Assembly (NCBI GenBank): GCA_022823625.1
Contig: JAJEHQ010000027.1
Coordinates: 1-64,000 of the forward strand
Direction of reading: 5' to 3'
Length of the DNA stretch: 64,000 bases
DNA from: Gammaproteobacteria bacterium
GTDB taxonomy: Bacteria > Pseudomonadota > Gammaproteobacteria > Arenicellales > JAJDZL01
The notes under the pieces were generated by a model. That model was not told where the DNA came from. It did not search any database and saw nothing but the letters and a program-made list of their open reading frames with translations. The translations under genes and the position numbers were made by a program. This document shows, piece by piece, positions 15,329 to 24,381 of the stretch (its first letter is position 1; each line of letters starts with the position of its first letter).

Positions 15329-16633
15329 TCAGTTTTCTATCCCAGTGAAACTGGGAACACCATATTGTTTTCTGTCTGCCTCAGAAAAGGCTCTTTCCAC
15401 TTCCTGAGCAATAATGCTGATTCCATCTCGCACCATCTCCTTGCTCCCGGCATAACTGATTCGAATGCATTCATACCGGTGCTGCCAATGTCCACTTAAT
15501 CCAGGGAAGAAATGTCTGCCTGGTACTACGTAGACGTTCCTCTGCTTAAGTCTGGCATACAACTCTTCGTCAGAAATCGGTAATCCCGGAAACCACAACC
15601 AGACGAAAAAAGCCCCTTCCGGATTGTGGAGCATGTAGGGGATGCCTTTCATATGCTGATGAATCGCTTCGGTGACATTCTCCATGCGATCTTTGTAATA
15701 CGGGCGAATGATTTTGTTGCTCAACTGAAGTATTTCACCGTTTCTGACTGACTCTAAAGTCAAAACGGACCCAAAGTTTCCACTGGCCAGTGTCATTGTT
15801 GCATTGGCACAGGTGAAGAGCTCAATCACTTCTTCCCGCGCGATAATTATGCCGGTGCGCGTCCCAGGTAAACCGAGTTTGGAAAGACTCAAACACAAAA
15901 TAATGTTCGGGTTCCACTCGACTGTTGCTTCCGTATAAACAATACTGGGGAATGGTAATCCATAGGCACTATCAATAATCAGTGGAATATCGTGTGTCCT
16001 TGCTAACGACAGCAGTTGTTGTACTTCGTTGTCGGAAATCATATTCCCAGTTGGATTGGATGGGCGCGAGATACAGATGGCACCGATATTGTCTGTGACT
16101 TCAATCTGATTAAAATCAATTTCATATTTGAATGTCACTGATGAAGTTTCGACAATTTTTGGCCTCATCGATCGAAAGCGAGGTGCTTTTTCATCGGCTT
16201 CGTTGTAGCCAATGTACTCAGGTGCTATAGGCAGTAGAACTTGTTTGGTCTGATTATCACGGTAGTCGCCGGACAGTAAACGAAACAGAATAGTAAATGC
16301 CATCTGGCTTCCATTGGCAACGGCAATGTTTTCTGGTCCAATATCCCAGCCATAGGTTCTTTGCAACAATTCCGCAAGCGCTTCCGAGAATTGGTACAGA
16401 CCCTGTGGTCCTGCATAATTTCCAACCAGTTTTTCAAATTTATTCGAAGTCTGAAGAATATCTGCCATACACGCACGAAAATAAGCCTCGACTTCCGGGA
16501 TGTGTCCAGGATTACCACCACCTAGCATATAAAGTGGACGGCCTTCTTCTGCAGAGGCATTGCCAAGATCTTTCATTAGACTGATAATGCCGTCTTCGCG
16601 ATATATGCGATCGGCCCAAGTAGAAAATTCCAT
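15329..16633 (-). CDS. avtA: AvtA-like valine--pyruvate aminotransferase
   Basis: A 434-residue fold-type I PLP aminotransferase. The cofactor lysine is K252 in SLSKLGLPGTRTG; D221 and Y224 in IIDSAYGLPFP and the NPTG at residues 203-206 complete the class I/II signature. The N-terminus (MEFSTWADRI, ISLMKDLGNA, MLGGGNPGHIP) resembles E. coli AvtA, which transfers the amino group between valine or alanine and pyruvate/2-oxoisovalerate. Length fits that family. It begins the minus-strand unit that continues 30 bases later as the prc-chaC-alcohol dehydrogenase group, but those genes lie upstream of it in transcription order. Confidence 0.84.
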   Translation of the reverse strand: MEFSTWADRIYREDGIISLMKDLGNASAEEGRPLYMLGGGNPGHIPEVEAYFRACMADILQTSNKFEKLVGNYAGPQGLYQFSEALAELLQRTYGWDIGPENIAVANGSQMAFTILFRLLSGDYRDNQTKQVLLPIAPEYIGYNEADEKAPRFRSMRPKIVETSSVTFKYEIDFNQIEVTDNIGAICISRPSNPTGNMISDNEVQQLLSLARTHDIPLIIDSAYGLPFPSIVYTEATVEWNPNIILCLSLSKLGLPGTRTGIIIAREEVIELFTCANATMTLASGNFGSVLTLESVRNGEILQLSNKIIRPYYKDRMENVTEAIHQHMKGIPYMLHNPEGAFFVWLWFPGLPISDEELYARLKQRNVYVVPGRHFFPGLSGHWQHRYECIRISYAGSKEMVRDGISIIAQEVERAFSEADRKQYGVPSFTGIEN

Positions 16634-16663
16634 GTTTTACTGAAAAGGAGTTAAGGGGTTGAA

Positions 16664-18805
16664 TCAGGAACGATTATCAGCGTTCTGTAGTGAAACCAGA
16701 TCTGCCAGGATATTGATTGCTTCATCAAGAAAAATGTCACCAATTCGATCGGATGGATAGGCATCGTCAGTAACGGTGTCGACAGGATCAAGACCGAAAA
16801 GTGAGCGTACTTCATTCAAAAGTCCGAGTTGTTCGTCCTGATCACTCTCGAGAGTTTGCTTACGTAAATTTTCATTCAGGCTGACAATCGTTGGTGTTTC
16901 GCGGTGAAATGCCATTCGGTCCTGTTCCACGATGATATTCATCAACGGATTAAGTTCCATGCGAATTCGGTTCAATTCCCGAATCTCTGGAATCTTGTTT
17001 TGAATCTCGATTTTTTTGTGCCAGTGCTTGGTGTGTCTTGTTGGCTTAATGGCAGATTCTGGTAATGCGTTTTCGAATGAACGTTCACCTGAATTTGCTA
17101 TTAATTCATTGGTCGGGAACAGAACGTCTGGGATGACACCGAGATGCTGAGTACTGATTCCATTTACCCGAAAGAACTGTGCAGTTGATAATTTGAGTGC
17201 TCCCAAGTCAACATTTTTTTCTTTCGCCAACTGGCCGAGTGGCCAGATGTTTTGCAGTGAGCCTTTTCCGAATGTAGTTTCACCAACAACGATTGCACGG
17301 CCATAATCCTGCATTGCTGCTGAAAATATTTCAGAGGCTGAGGCACTATGACGATCGACTAGTACCACTAACGGGCCATCGTATACGGTTTGTCCGTCGC
17401 TATCCGCATGAATTCGAAGTTCTTTCTGTGAGTTTTCAACTTGTACCACCGGTCCTGATGGAATAAACATACTGGTTAGTTCAACTGCTTCATTCAGCGC
17501 GCCACCACCGTTGCCGCGCAGATCCACCACCAAACCATCAATCTGTTGCTCTTCGAAGTCAATCAAGAATTCTTTGACATCATCTGCCGAAGATGTGGTG
17601 ACCAAGTCACTGTCATCCGTCTCCAGGAAACTGGAATAGAACGACGGCAGTTGAATAACGCCCAGTTGGAAAATTTCTCCATCAGAATCAATTTCAACAG
17701 TCGATTTCTTCGCCATCTGTTCTTCAAGTTTTACTGTCTGTCGAACCAATACAACATGATCCGCGGGTGTACCTCTAGGCGCATCTTTGCGTAACACTTT
17801 GAGGTTAACCGTCGTACCCTTGGGTCCTCGAATCAGGTCAACAACATCCTCGATTCGCCAGCCGACGATATCTTGGAATTCCTCGTCGCCCCCATTTGAA
17901 ACTCCAACGATTCGATCACCGATATGCAGACGTTTACTCAAGTGAGCAGGTCCACCCGTAATGACACCCTGAACGACTGTGTATTCATTCTCCGTCCGCA
18001 GCATTGCTCCAATCCCTTCGATTTGTTGAGAGATGCTAATGCGAAGATTACTGGAACTATGGGGTGAGAAGAACTGAGAATGCGGGTCCAGTTCTTTAAG
18101 GTATGAATTGAGAAAAATTTCAATCACATCAAAAGCATTGGACATAACGACAGAATTTCGAATACGGTCGTATCGCGAAGCCATCGTTTCTTTGATTCGG
18201 GTTTCATCTTCACCGTTAAGTCTGAGGGTCAGTATGCTTTCCTTGATCAGACTGTCCCAGAGTGCGTTCTGCTCCGCCTCGCTGATCGGCCAATCTTCGT
18301 CAGATCGGTTAATCTGAATATCCTCATTGAGTTCAAAATCAAATGGATAATCAATTCTTGAAATCGCATAGTCGGCTCTTTCATTAACGCGTTGTTGGTA
18401 GACTCTAAAGATTGAAAAAATTTCGTCTAGTTTGCCTCTTTTCAAAAAATTGTCAAAATAGAATCGGTTGGATTCAAAATCTCTGACATCTGATGACAAA
18501 AAGTACACTTTTTGAGGATCCAAAGATTCCAGATACTCAAAAAGTATCTGTTCAGAAAAATCGTTGGTAAGCTCTTTTTTTCGATAGTGATACTTGTTCG
18601 CCAACCTGGCAGTTGCAGCGACTACGGCCTCGTGATATTCACCAAAATCGAGCAGGTTTTCGCGTTTGACATCAGCGATCGACTGTGTTTCGTTTTGCTG
18701 GAAAAGGACTGTGTAGGATAAATATCCTACAAGCAGACCTGCGAGCAGCAATCTGCCTACCCATTTGTTTGGTCGAAAAAACTTGAATTTACTATTTTCA
18801 ATCAT
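16664..18805 (-). CDS. prc: carboxy-terminal processing protease (tail-specific protease)
   Basis: A roughly 713-residue periplasmic serine protease of family S41A. I chose ATG at 18805 (MIENSKFKFF) over an upstream ATG at 18829 because it overlaps the chaC stop by only a few bases. A membrane anchor or signal segment (LLLAGLLVGYLSYTVLF) lies near residues 17-33, the long N-terminal Tsp domain follows, then a PDZ domain (HIGDRIVGVSNG around residue 300), and the catalytic Ser/Lys region HSASASEIFS...TTFGKGSLQ near residues 500-530. A C-terminal DUF3340-like region completes the E. coli Prc layout. Prc degrades ssrA-tagged and misfolded envelope proteins and trims cell-wall hydrolases. Confidence 0.9.
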   Translation of the reverse strand: MIENSKFKFFRPNKWVGRLLLAGLLVGYLSYTVLFQQNETQSIADVKRENLLDFGEYHEAVVAATARLANKYHYRKKELTNDFSEQILFEYLESLDPQKVYFLSSDVRDFESNRFYFDNFLKRGKLDEIFSIFRVYQQRVNERADYAISRIDYPFDFELNEDIQINRSDEDWPISEAEQNALWDSLIKESILTLRLNGEDETRIKETMASRYDRIRNSVVMSNAFDVIEIFLNSYLKELDPHSQFFSPHSSSNLRISISQQIEGIGAMLRTENEYTVVQGVITGGPAHLSKRLHIGDRIVGVSNGGDEEFQDIVGWRIEDVVDLIRGPKGTTVNLKVLRKDAPRGTPADHVVLVRQTVKLEEQMAKKSTVEIDSDGEIFQLGVIQLPSFYSSFLETDDSDLVTTSSADDVKEFLIDFEEQQIDGLVVDLRGNGGGALNEAVELTSMFIPSGPVVQVENSQKELRIHADSDGQTVYDGPLVVLVDRHSASASEIFSAAMQDYGRAIVVGETTFGKGSLQNIWPLGQLAKEKNVDLGALKLSTAQFFRVNGISTQHLGVIPDVLFPTNELIANSGERSFENALPESAIKPTRHTKHWHKKIEIQNKIPEIRELNRIRMELNPLMNIIVEQDRMAFHRETPTIVSLNENLRKQTLESDQDEQLGLLNEVRSLFGLDPVDTVTDDAYPSDRIGDIFLDEAINILADLVSLQNADNRS

Positions 18806-19430
18806 CAATGACACTGCGAAAACTATCAATGCGGTCCGCGGCCATTTTACTGACGCGATATAGCTCCTGATCGCGTATTCCGATCGACTCCAGTATGTCT
18901 AGAGTGGACAGTACGTACTCAATATTGGGACCGCGTTGTCCTCTGGCGTGAGCAACAATAGTCGCCTTTTTTTGTGGGCTCAGATTATTGACGTAAGCAT
19001 TGTGATGACGTTTAACCACAAATGTCAATGCAGGCACACGACGACCGTCATCTAAAGAAATATTTCGAATTGATGGATTGTAGATGTCATTCAACAGCTC
19101 CCGGTCCTGCAGGTAATCGGCGACCTCGCGTTGATTTTCAGGTGCGATTAAATAGCCCATTCCCGCGCAGGACCCACCGCGATCAAGTCCAAATACCAAT
19201 CCAGGTTGTTCGCGGGTACCGCGGTAACGAATTGACCTGATGCAAAGGGAGCGATGAAGTCCAAAAATTCTGGCTCGTGTACTCTCAAGGTATGGAAAAC
19301 CGGGATTCCACATCAGCGATCCGTACCCGAAAACCCATAGATTTTCGCGCGGCAGGTTGAACCTATCATAAATTGACTGTTCAGTTGACACCAATCGTAC
19401 CTGAGATACTTCGCTCGTACAGGTCTTCAA
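18798..19430 (-). CDS. chaC: ChaC-like glutathione-specific gamma-glutamylcyclotransferase
   Basis: A 210-residue gamma-glutamylcyclotransferase that splits glutathione to 5-oxoproline and Cys-Gly. The substrate-binding loop WVFGYGSLMWNPGFP is near residue 33, with FGLHRSLCIRSIRYRGT and PGLVFGLDRGGSCAGMGY following as in bacterial ChaC. The ORF begins at an ATG at 19430, 50 bases inside the alcohol dehydrogenase gene; a GTG at 19391 (MSTEQSIYD) gives an 11-base overlap and a more usual N-terminus, so the true start may be there. It ends overlapping the prc start. With glyoxalase II and a glutathione transferase elsewhere in the window, glutathione is evidently used by this organism. Confidence 0.87.
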   Translation of the reverse strand: MKTCTSEVSQVRLVSTEQSIYDRFNLPRENLWVFGYGSLMWNPGFPYLESTRARIFGLHRSLCIRSIRYRGTREQPGLVFGLDRGGSCAGMGYLIAPENQREVADYLQDRELLNDIYNPSIRNISLDDGRRVPALTFVVKRHHNAYVNNLSPQKKATIVAHARGQRGPNIEYVLSTLDILESIGIRDQELYRVSKMAADRIDSFRSVIDD

Positions 19431-20568
19431 ATCCCTCCTGAGTCATCTGCACTGGATTGGTTGCGGTGGAAGGATCAATCATGGCCATTCCAGAAAATTT
19501 ATTGATGTGCGAGTTATCTACACCCAAGTCACTCAATGTATGTGGAATACCGATTCGCTTGCGTAATTCAAGAACCCAGTGAATGACTGCATCAGGAGAC
19601 GGATTCGGTAAATCGAGATATCTCGCTAGTGCTGCCAGACGGTCTTCAATGGATTGGCAATTGAATTCGAGCACGTAGGGCATGACGACAGCATTGGTTG
19701 TACCATGATGGGTTCCTAAAACTGAACCGCAGGGATGACTGAGACTGTGCATCGCACCCAGACCTTTTTGAAATGCTGTTGCCCCCATTGAAGATGCCAC
19801 CTGCATTTGTGCCCTCGCTTCAAGGTTGCTTCCGTCCTGGCACGCCGGTTCAAGCCAGTCGCGAATTAACCGCATTCCTTCAAGCGCAATACCCTGTGCC
19901 AGTGGGTGAAATACAGGACTGCAATAGGCTTCCAGATTGTGAGACAAAGCATCCATACCAACCCCTGCGGTTAATGTTGCTGGCAGACCTACTGTTACCT
20001 CCGGGTCAAGAATGACACAGACAGGAAGCATTTTCGGGTGAAAGATTATTTTCTTGGTTTGGTCCGTTTCATCAGTGATCACTGAGGCGCGCCCGACTTC
20101 GGAACCGGTTCCTGAGGTTGTGGGTATGGCAATTACCGGTGCAATTGCATCGGCATTTGCACGTGTGTACCAATCTTCTCGATCTTCAAAGTCCCAAATG
20201 GGTCTATTTTGTCCAACCATCAGTGCAATGGCCTTCGCGACATCCAATGCGCTTCCACCACCCAATGCAATCACACCATCGTGAGAAGCGGCCCGGTAGG
20301 CTGCGACACCTTCGTTAACATTCGCTTCTATCGGGTTAGCTTGTAAATTTGAAAATAGTGTGCAGTTTTCGAGCTGTTCCCGACAGTGAGTCAGGATTTG
20401 ATCAACCATCGGTAGCGATACCAAACCGGGGTCGGTTACCAGAAGCGGATTGTTGATGCCAAACTCCTGACAGATGGTGGCAATTTCAGATACTCGGCCA
20501 GTTCCGAAACGCATTGCAGTCGGATAGTGCCAGTTGTTCGAAGAGGAATCAGTTCGATAGGTCATCAC
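19381..20568 (-). CDS. iron-containing alcohol dehydrogenase
   Basis: A 395-residue group III alcohol dehydrogenase. The NAD-binding GGGSALDVAKAIAL is near residue 103, IPTTSGTGSEVGRASVI near 148, and the metal ligands are the Asp and His of GMDALSHNLEAY plus the two histidines of MHSLSHPCG and LGTHHGTTNAV. Such enzymes interconvert primary alcohols and aldehydes with NAD(P); the family also includes 4-hydroxybutyrate, glycerol and methanol dehydrogenases, so substrate is open. It opens the minus-strand unit with chaC and prc, overlapping chaC. Neighbourhood gives no clear substrate hint. Confidence 0.87.
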   Translation of the reverse strand: MMTYRTDSSSNNWHYPTAMRFGTGRVSEIATICQEFGINNPLLVTDPGLVSLPMVDQILTHCREQLENCTLFSNLQANPIEANVNEGVAAYRAASHDGVIALGGGSALDVAKAIALMVGQNRPIWDFEDREDWYTRANADAIAPVIAIPTTSGTGSEVGRASVITDETDQTKKIIFHPKMLPVCVILDPEVTVGLPATLTAGVGMDALSHNLEAYCSPVFHPLAQGIALEGMRLIRDWLEPACQDGSNLEARAQMQVASSMGATAFQKGLGAMHSLSHPCGSVLGTHHGTTNAVVMPYVLEFNCQSIEDRLAALARYLDLPNPSPDAVIHWVLELRKRIGIPHTLSDLGVDNSHINKFSGMAMIDPSTATNPVQMTQEGFEDLYERSISGTIGVN

Positions 20569-21057
20569 TTAAAAAATACCAAAGTTAGGGACTGATTGTT
20601 AAGAAAAGGAAATAAATTCAAATAAGCGGTTTGTCAGAAAAGGTGAATACAATTCATTCGGTATCTAGGTCATTTTGTTCAGAACAATACTTGCTCCTAA
20701 GTGTTTACGCAATTGACATTTCTCCGTCTACTGCATCAGGTGACGACTCCTCGTAATATTCTCGATTGTCCTCTATACAAGGAACGATGGATGCAGCTTG
20801 GTCAATTAGAAATCAAAGTCCCCAAAATACATTCCAATCTATTGATTTTTGGCAATAATCAATCAATTCAGTGTGTCAGGTTTAGCCTGATATTATTTTA
20901 CAGGGGTCAGAGTAATTAATATATACAGCAAACCCCTACCTTTCTTGACTCATTTCAGATAAAGGTAGAGACTCTGGGCTGGGGCATGAGAAGGATTTTG
21001 TTTGGGTCATTTCTGTAAAATTGCAATAACGATTCTTTGGCTCAACTCGAAAATTTG
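20569..21057. other. intergenic region with weak REP-like motif
   Basis: No gene is supported here. At 20902-20937 AGGGGT and ACCCCT are inverted arms around CAGAGTAATTAATATATACAG, recalling the GGGGTCAGAGTA core of REP elements linked to REP-associated transposases, but the match is only partial. The region divides the divergent alcohol dehydrogenase and lar units, so it should contain both promoters; none stands out. Confidence 0.3.
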
Positions 21058-22254
21058 ATGTCATCCGTACACATTCACATAGACCCTGTTGGTGGTATAG
21101 CCGGAGATATGTTTGTCTCAGCAATGCTGGATCTTTATCCGGAGCACAAAGAAGGCATGCTTGAAAATCTGTGCTGTATTCCAGTTCTGGATGAAATCGA
21201 GGTTGAGATTACACCCCACAGTGATTCTGTATTAACTGGCAAACGTTTCAGCGTTTGTGGTTCGGATTTGGGGCATCATCATGCTCATTATCCGAGTTTG
21301 CGCAATGTAATTTCTGATTCTTCGATGACTCAGAAAACCAAAGATTTCGCCGGTCGCATTCTTCTTTATCTTGCAGAAGCGGAAGCGGCAGTTCACGGTG
21401 TGGAGTTGGACCAGGTTACCTTGCATGAAGTGGGTTCACCTGATTCGTTGACTGATATTGTCTGCGCCGCATACTTGATCAACGCCGTAGAAGTTTCAGC
21501 CTGGTCCTGTGCTTCACTTCCAGCTGGTAATGGTAGGGTGAGTTCTGCACATGGTGAACTGCCTTTGCCCGCTCCCGCAGTGGTTGAACTGCTCAAAGGT
21601 TATCCGGTTCACAATGATGGTCGAGATGGTGAACGAGTTACGCCAACTGGAGCTGCCATTCTTCGAAGTCTGAATCCCCAATTTAGCACCAGGCGAAGTC
21701 CAATGAAATTGATCGGCAGTGGTCATGGATTCGGAAGTTCAACCTTTCAAGGAATGAGTAATGTCTTGCGACTGACTGCGTTTGAAGCTAAAAAAAAATC
21801 TGTGCAATATGAAAAAATAGCGATTTTGGAGTTTGAAGTCGATGATCAATCCCCAGAGGATTTAAGCATTGGACTTGATCGGATACAAAACTTTAAGGGA
21901 GTCGTTGATGTCATTCAATTCCCAGCTATGGGTAAGAAAAATCGCATGACGGTGCATGTTCAGATCCTGGCCTCTCAGGAACAGGTTGAAGAAGTTGCTG
22001 CCAAATGCCTGCTGGAAACATCCACACTGGGTGTGAGGTTCAGTTGCATCGATCGAATGACACTGAGGAGAGCAGAAGTCGTTCATGAATCGGAAGATGC
22101 TGTGGTGCCACTCAAAGTAGCCCAACGCCCTGATGGTCAGCACACAGCCAAAGTGGACGCAGAACATCTTTCGACAATTGATGGATACAGGAAACGCAAA
22201 CGCCTGAAACAGGCCGTTGAACAGCAAGTAGAGAGAGACCCACCGCAGGTCTGA
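21058..22254 (+). CDS. larC: nickel-pincer cofactor biosynthesis protein LarC
   Basis: A 398-residue LarC, the CTP-dependent enzyme that inserts nickel into the pyridinium dithiocarboxylate nucleotide to finish the nickel-pincer nucleotide cofactor. I start at ATG 21058 (MSSVHIHIDPVGG) rather than the upstream TTG at 21037, because HIDPVGGIAGDMFVSAMLDL is the conserved N-terminus. Histidine-rich GHHHAHYPSLRNV near residue 74, VTLHEVGSPDSLTDIVCAA and SSAHGELPLPAPAVVELL are typical. The two halves (LarC1, LarC2) form one uninterrupted frame, with no programmed frameshift as described in lactobacilli. larE follows after 24 bases. Confidence 0.92.
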   Translation: MSSVHIHIDPVGGIAGDMFVSAMLDLYPEHKEGMLENLCCIPVLDEIEVEITPHSDSVLTGKRFSVCGSDLGHHHAHYPSLRNVISDSSMTQKTKDFAGRILLYLAEAEAAVHGVELDQVTLHEVGSPDSLTDIVCAAYLINAVEVSAWSCASLPAGNGRVSSAHGELPLPAPAVVELLKGYPVHNDGRDGERVTPTGAAILRSLNPQFSTRRSPMKLIGSGHGFGSSTFQGMSNVLRLTAFEAKKKSVQYEKIAILEFEVDDQSPEDLSIGLDRIQNFKGVVDVIQFPAMGKKNRMTVHVQILASQEQVEEVAAKCLLETSTLGVRFSCIDRMTLRRAEVVHESEDAVVPLKVAQRPDGQHTAKVDAEHLSTIDGYRKRKRLKQAVEQQVERDPPQV

Positions 22255-22278
22255 ACAGATTTGGAAATATTGAGCAAT

Positions 22279-23109
22279 ATGGATATTCAACAATCCAATG
22301 AAGCTGTGGAGTGTCAGATTGAGCAGCTTAAATCGATTCTAAAAGAAATCGGATCTTTAATCATCGCAGTCAGTGGTGGAATCGATAGTACGCTGCTAGC
22401 AATCATTGCCGGTAGGACTCCTGGAGTTGACGCAGCGATGTTCCATGCGGTATCACCCGCAGTACCGGAACGAGCAACCCGAAGAGTACGCGCATATTCT
22501 CACTCTGAAAACTGGAAGCTTACAATCGCTAACGCTGGTGAGTTTAACGACGAAAGATACATACTCAATCCAATTGATCGATGTTATTTTTGTAAATCTA
22601 ATCTTTATTCGTATATCGCCCGCCAATTCGAAAGTCAAATTCTTTCTGGCACCAACCTTGATGATCTGAGCGATTTCCGTCCCGGGCTCAAAGCAGCTGA
22701 ACAGCATGCAGTGCGACACCCGTATGTGGAAGCACGTATATCCAAGGCGGGGATTCGCAACATTGCCTACTTTTTGGGTTTAGAAAACCTTGCACAACTT
22801 CCTGCATCGCCATGTCTTTCAAGTCGTGTACAGACCAGCATACCAATCGATGCGGAGAGCTTGCGAGCGATCGATCGGATTGAAGTAGCAGTTCAGGAGC
22901 GGTTGAAAGCCAAGGTTGTCCGCTGCAGAATTCGAGAGCGAACCGTCGAAATCGAACTTGACACTGATGCTTTGCATCAGTTGGAATCAGACAGCCGGGC
23001 AGATATTGTAGCGCTGGTTGAAAGCCAAATTTCAAGCCTCACAGATGTCTCCACCATTTCTTTTGCTCCTTACCAAATGGGCAGCGCCTTTGTTGATTTG
23101 CCAGGCTGA
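22279..23109 (+). CDS. larE: LarE sulfur transferase, three-cysteine type
   Basis: A 276-residue PP-loop ATPase that adenylates and thiolates the carboxylates of the nickel-pincer precursor. I start at ATG 22279 (MDIQQSNEAV); a TTG at 22261 would add six residues. The PP-loop is VSGGIDSTLL at residues 31-40. Three cysteines are positioned as C102 and C105 in RCYFCKS and C179 in PASPCLSSR. The last corresponds to the sacrificial cysteine of Lactiplantibacillus LarE; the additional CxxC matches LarE proteins reported to carry a [4Fe-4S] cluster that lets them use external sulfide catalytically. FRPGLKAAEQHAVR is the usual binding segment. The stop overlaps the larB start (TGATG). Confidence 0.9.
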   Translation: MDIQQSNEAVECQIEQLKSILKEIGSLIIAVSGGIDSTLLAIIAGRTPGVDAAMFHAVSPAVPERATRRVRAYSHSENWKLTIANAGEFNDERYILNPIDRCYFCKSNLYSYIARQFESQILSGTNLDDLSDFRPGLKAAEQHAVRHPYVEARISKAGIRNIAYFLGLENLAQLPASPCLSSRVQTSIPIDAESLRAIDRIEVAVQERLKAKVVRCRIRERTVEIELDTDALHQLESDSRADIVALVESQISSLTDVSTISFAPYQMGSAFVDLPG

Positions 23110-23777
23110 TGTTGGTTCCAGAGTTCAAACCAGACACCGATCGTTGGCAAAGAATTGGTATTGAAGAAGCCGTATTCTGCTATAGCAAAACAGTGTCACA
23201 GATCGAATCAATTGTGATTGATACCAAAGAAAATCAACGTAATCTGTTTTTAACTCGTATGTCAAATGCCAAGTATTCTGAACTTGAGGGAACTATCCAG
23301 TCATTGATCGATTATGAAGCTGTTGCCGGCACAGGTATTATTGGCGATAGGCCAGTGATTGAGGGGTCGCACGATGTGGCTGTTGTAACTGCGGGAACTT
23401 CAGATCTTTCTGTTGCAAGGGAAGCCGAAAGAACGCTTCAGTACCATGGCTTCGGTTCCAATTCATTTTATGATGTCGGAGTCGCAGGCTTATGGCGAAT
23501 ACTGAAAGTTGAGCAGGAATTACGTCGATTTGCGGTTGTCATTGTTGTTGCAGGCATGGACGCAGCACTTGCTTCGGTTGTGGGAGGACTGATTCCATCG
23601 GTAATCATTGCAGTTCCGACCTCAGTCGGCTACGGGGTGGCTGAAGGAGGTCGATCTGCGCTAGAATCGGTTCTCTCAAGTTGCGCACCAGGGGTTGCCA
23701 CGGTCAATATCGACAATGGCTATGGTGCTGCCTGTGCAGCCATTCGCGTACTTAGTTCGCGCAAGATAGCTAAATGA
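23109..23777 (+). CDS. larB: LarB, pyridinium-3,5-biscarboxylate mononucleotide synthase
   Basis: A 222-residue LarB, which carboxylates and hydrolyses nicotinic acid adenine dinucleotide as the first committed step of nickel-pincer nucleotide synthesis. The C-terminal PurE-like domain is clear: TAGTSDLSVAREAE, FYDVGVAGLWRIL, VVAGMDAALASVVGGL, VPTSVGYGVAEGG and ATVNIDNGYGAACAAI. The start is fused to the larE stop, so larC, larE and larB form one operon. The genes are in an order that lacks larA; a LarA-family gene occurs on the same strand 13.5 kb further on, past the PKS block. Confidence 0.93.
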   Translation: MLVPEFKPDTDRWQRIGIEEAVFCYSKTVSQIESIVIDTKENQRNLFLTRMSNAKYSELEGTIQSLIDYEAVAGTGIIGDRPVIEGSHDVAVVTAGTSDLSVAREAERTLQYHGFGSNSFYDVGVAGLWRILKVEQELRRFAVVIVVAGMDAALASVVGGLIPSVIIAVPTSVGYGVAEGGRSALESVLSSCAPGVATVNIDNGYGAACAAIRVLSSRKIAK

Positions 23778-24381
23778 TCCAATAAAGTAGATTTGATTAG
23801 GGTCCCACCATTCAAATTAAGAAAACTGCAAAGTGTTGACAATTGCCCGTATTGGCTTCTTATCGTTAGAAAATCAGTGAAACTCTGGTCGACGGCACGG
23901 ATTTCTTGGATTCAGTAGTCCCAACGGTGATTGAAAACCATTTCGAATCTGATGAAATTGAAGCGAAGGGTCAAGTGCAATAATTCAATTGACACAATTG
24001 AATTAATTATCTGCTGTCCTCTGTTTCAGCGCTGAAGAAGTACCGTAGTGGAAATAACGGTGCGGACTCGAAATCTGTTGGGGACTTAAGCGCTACGCGG
24101 GTTCAAATCTCACCATCTACACCGTCAATTGCGCTTGTAGACTGTTGGGTTTACGTGTCATTGATACTGTGATGATACCGGTTAAACCCCGGATACTTCA
24201 CTGAAGATCGAAATTAGGGTGGTCAGCGACCCGTCCAATCGGAACAAAGGATTTTTTCTTCTAGTTATTCAGGAATCGGATTGCACTATTCAGGTGCGTA
24301 GCTGAAAAATTAGATCACTGCTACATATGATTGAGTCGTTACCTGATGCCCGCCGAAAATCTTAATTTACAGACCAGTTAA
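23778..24381. other. intergenic region holding an inverted repeat and tRNA-like repeat copy A
   Basis: No protein gene is supported. At 23981-24005 an 11-base inverted repeat (TAATTCAATTG and CAATTGAATTA with a 3-base spacer) lies 40 bases before the tRNA-like copy at 24045. It lacks a T-run, so it is more like a protein-binding site or recombination core than a terminator. Bases 24125-24381 show nothing I can identify. Confidence 0.45.
24045..24124 (+). repeat. tRNA-Ser(CGA)-like repeat, copy A (left boundary of PKS block)
   Basis: An 80-base tRNA-like sequence. It has a 7-base acceptor strand starting GTAGTGG pairing imperfectly with CATCTAC (T-T mismatch at the fifth pair), an anticodon loop CTCGAAA (CGA, serine), a long variable region and a good T-arm with loop TTCAAAT, ending ACCG instead of a full CCA. 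The D-arm is missing: only ten bases (AAATAACGGT) separate acceptor and anticodon stems. The first 36 bases match copy B at 37167 in 31 positions and in the same orientation. It is probably not a working tRNA; a degenerate attachment-type repeat or pseudo-tRNA is more likely. Confidence 0.6.

Noticed and set aside
20881..20940. REP element or mobile repeat at GGGGTCAGAGTA
   Set aside because: Only half of the typical sequence is present and the inverted arms are six bases; noted in the gap entry but not claimed as an element.
24045..24124. Calling the repeat a functional tRNA-Ser
   Set aside because: The D-arm is absent, acceptor pairing is imperfect and the CCA is degraded, so function as an ordinary tRNA is unlikely.
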